Shown here piece by piece: positions 63,735-64,000 of a stretch of DNA of 64,000 bases. The stretch spans positions 2,728,001 through 2,792,000 of the forward strand of contig OZ199838.1 of assembly GCA_964304625.1 (NCBI GenBank), given 5' to 3'. Source of the stretch: Kudoa neothunni (lineage: Eukaryota; Cnidaria). The first letter of the stretch is position 1, and every line of letters starts with the position of its first letter. The translations under genes were made by a program, and so were the position numbers. A model generated the notes under the pieces. It did no database searches. It was not told where the DNA came from and was given only the letters and a program-made list of their open reading frames with translations.

Positions 63735-64000
63735 TACAGTTTTAAAAATTTAAAATGCTCAACAAGACCCGTTATCGTTAAACTACTGGAAAAAATAAAA
63801 ATTAAGTAACTCCCATTCTTACTTACCAAAAACATAAAAATTTCGCGCCGTCTTTATAATACATTAAAAATTTATTTTATATCTGATTTGTAAATATTAG
63901 CATAATATAATCAATATGTTCACATCAATCTAGTTTACCGCGCTTGAGCATACATTGGGATACCAACTTCTCATTATCAAAACTATCGCATATTTAAAAT
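63735..64000. other. Window end, AT-rich
   Basis: No feature recognised. Confidence 0.4.

Overview
The window is strongly AT-rich eukaryotic DNA from an animal. It carries an integrin alpha subunit, an AAK1-type kinase with NPF endocytic motifs, a rhodopsin-like GPCR tail and extracellular fibronectin-III-like proteins whose domains are bounded by phase-1 introns. Nearly all introns that can be read are tiny (about 39-60 bp, GT...AG), and some exons are only 11-13 nt, so simple ORF reading hides most genes. Tiny introns, AT richness and several DNA-transposon families would suit a reduced parasitic metazoan such as a myxozoan, but that placement is inference; no ribosomal or mitochondrial marker is present to test it.

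Layout: a GPCR 3' end (about 183-598, +); AAK1-like kinase (4900-7457, +, 14 exons); integrin alpha (9477-15317, -); a degenerate MULE transposon with SWIM and PHD fingers (18293-21049, +); an unrecognised 84-aa, possibly mitochondrial, gene with an 11-nt microexon (22690-23132, -); transposon-rich AT desert with ISXO2/Merlin and hAT remnants (23-30 kb); a divergent pair made of a TBC1D12/14-like RabGAP (30716-32504, -) and an unrecognised gene (32754 onward, +); a helical-repeat gene weakly like HAP40 (37220-38449, +); nested hAT and pogo-like debris (40-43.3 kb); a divergent pair of complex I subunit NDUFC2-like (44267-44544, -) and prefoldin 6 (44739-45279, +); a TTAA-bounded piggyBac relic (45921-47966); NDUFA7-like (48669-49108, +); two tandem paralogous multi-domain FN3-like proteins, one secreted (51541-53567) and one membrane-anchored (54251-56508); a long gene desert; and an ITPK1-like inositol phosphate kinase (62395-63734, +) with two apparent 1-nt insertions.

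The most promising candidate for something undescribed is the FN3-like pair: a soluble and a type I membrane form with the same exon plan and conserved cysteines, 0.7 kb apart. Other genes are housekeeping (endocytosis, Rab control, chaperone, respiratory complex I, inositol phosphates). All gene models were spliced by hand; those whose exon lengths sum to a whole reading frame (AAK1-like, both FN3-like genes, PFDN6, NDUFC2-like, TBC, the 84-aa gene) are the most reliable.
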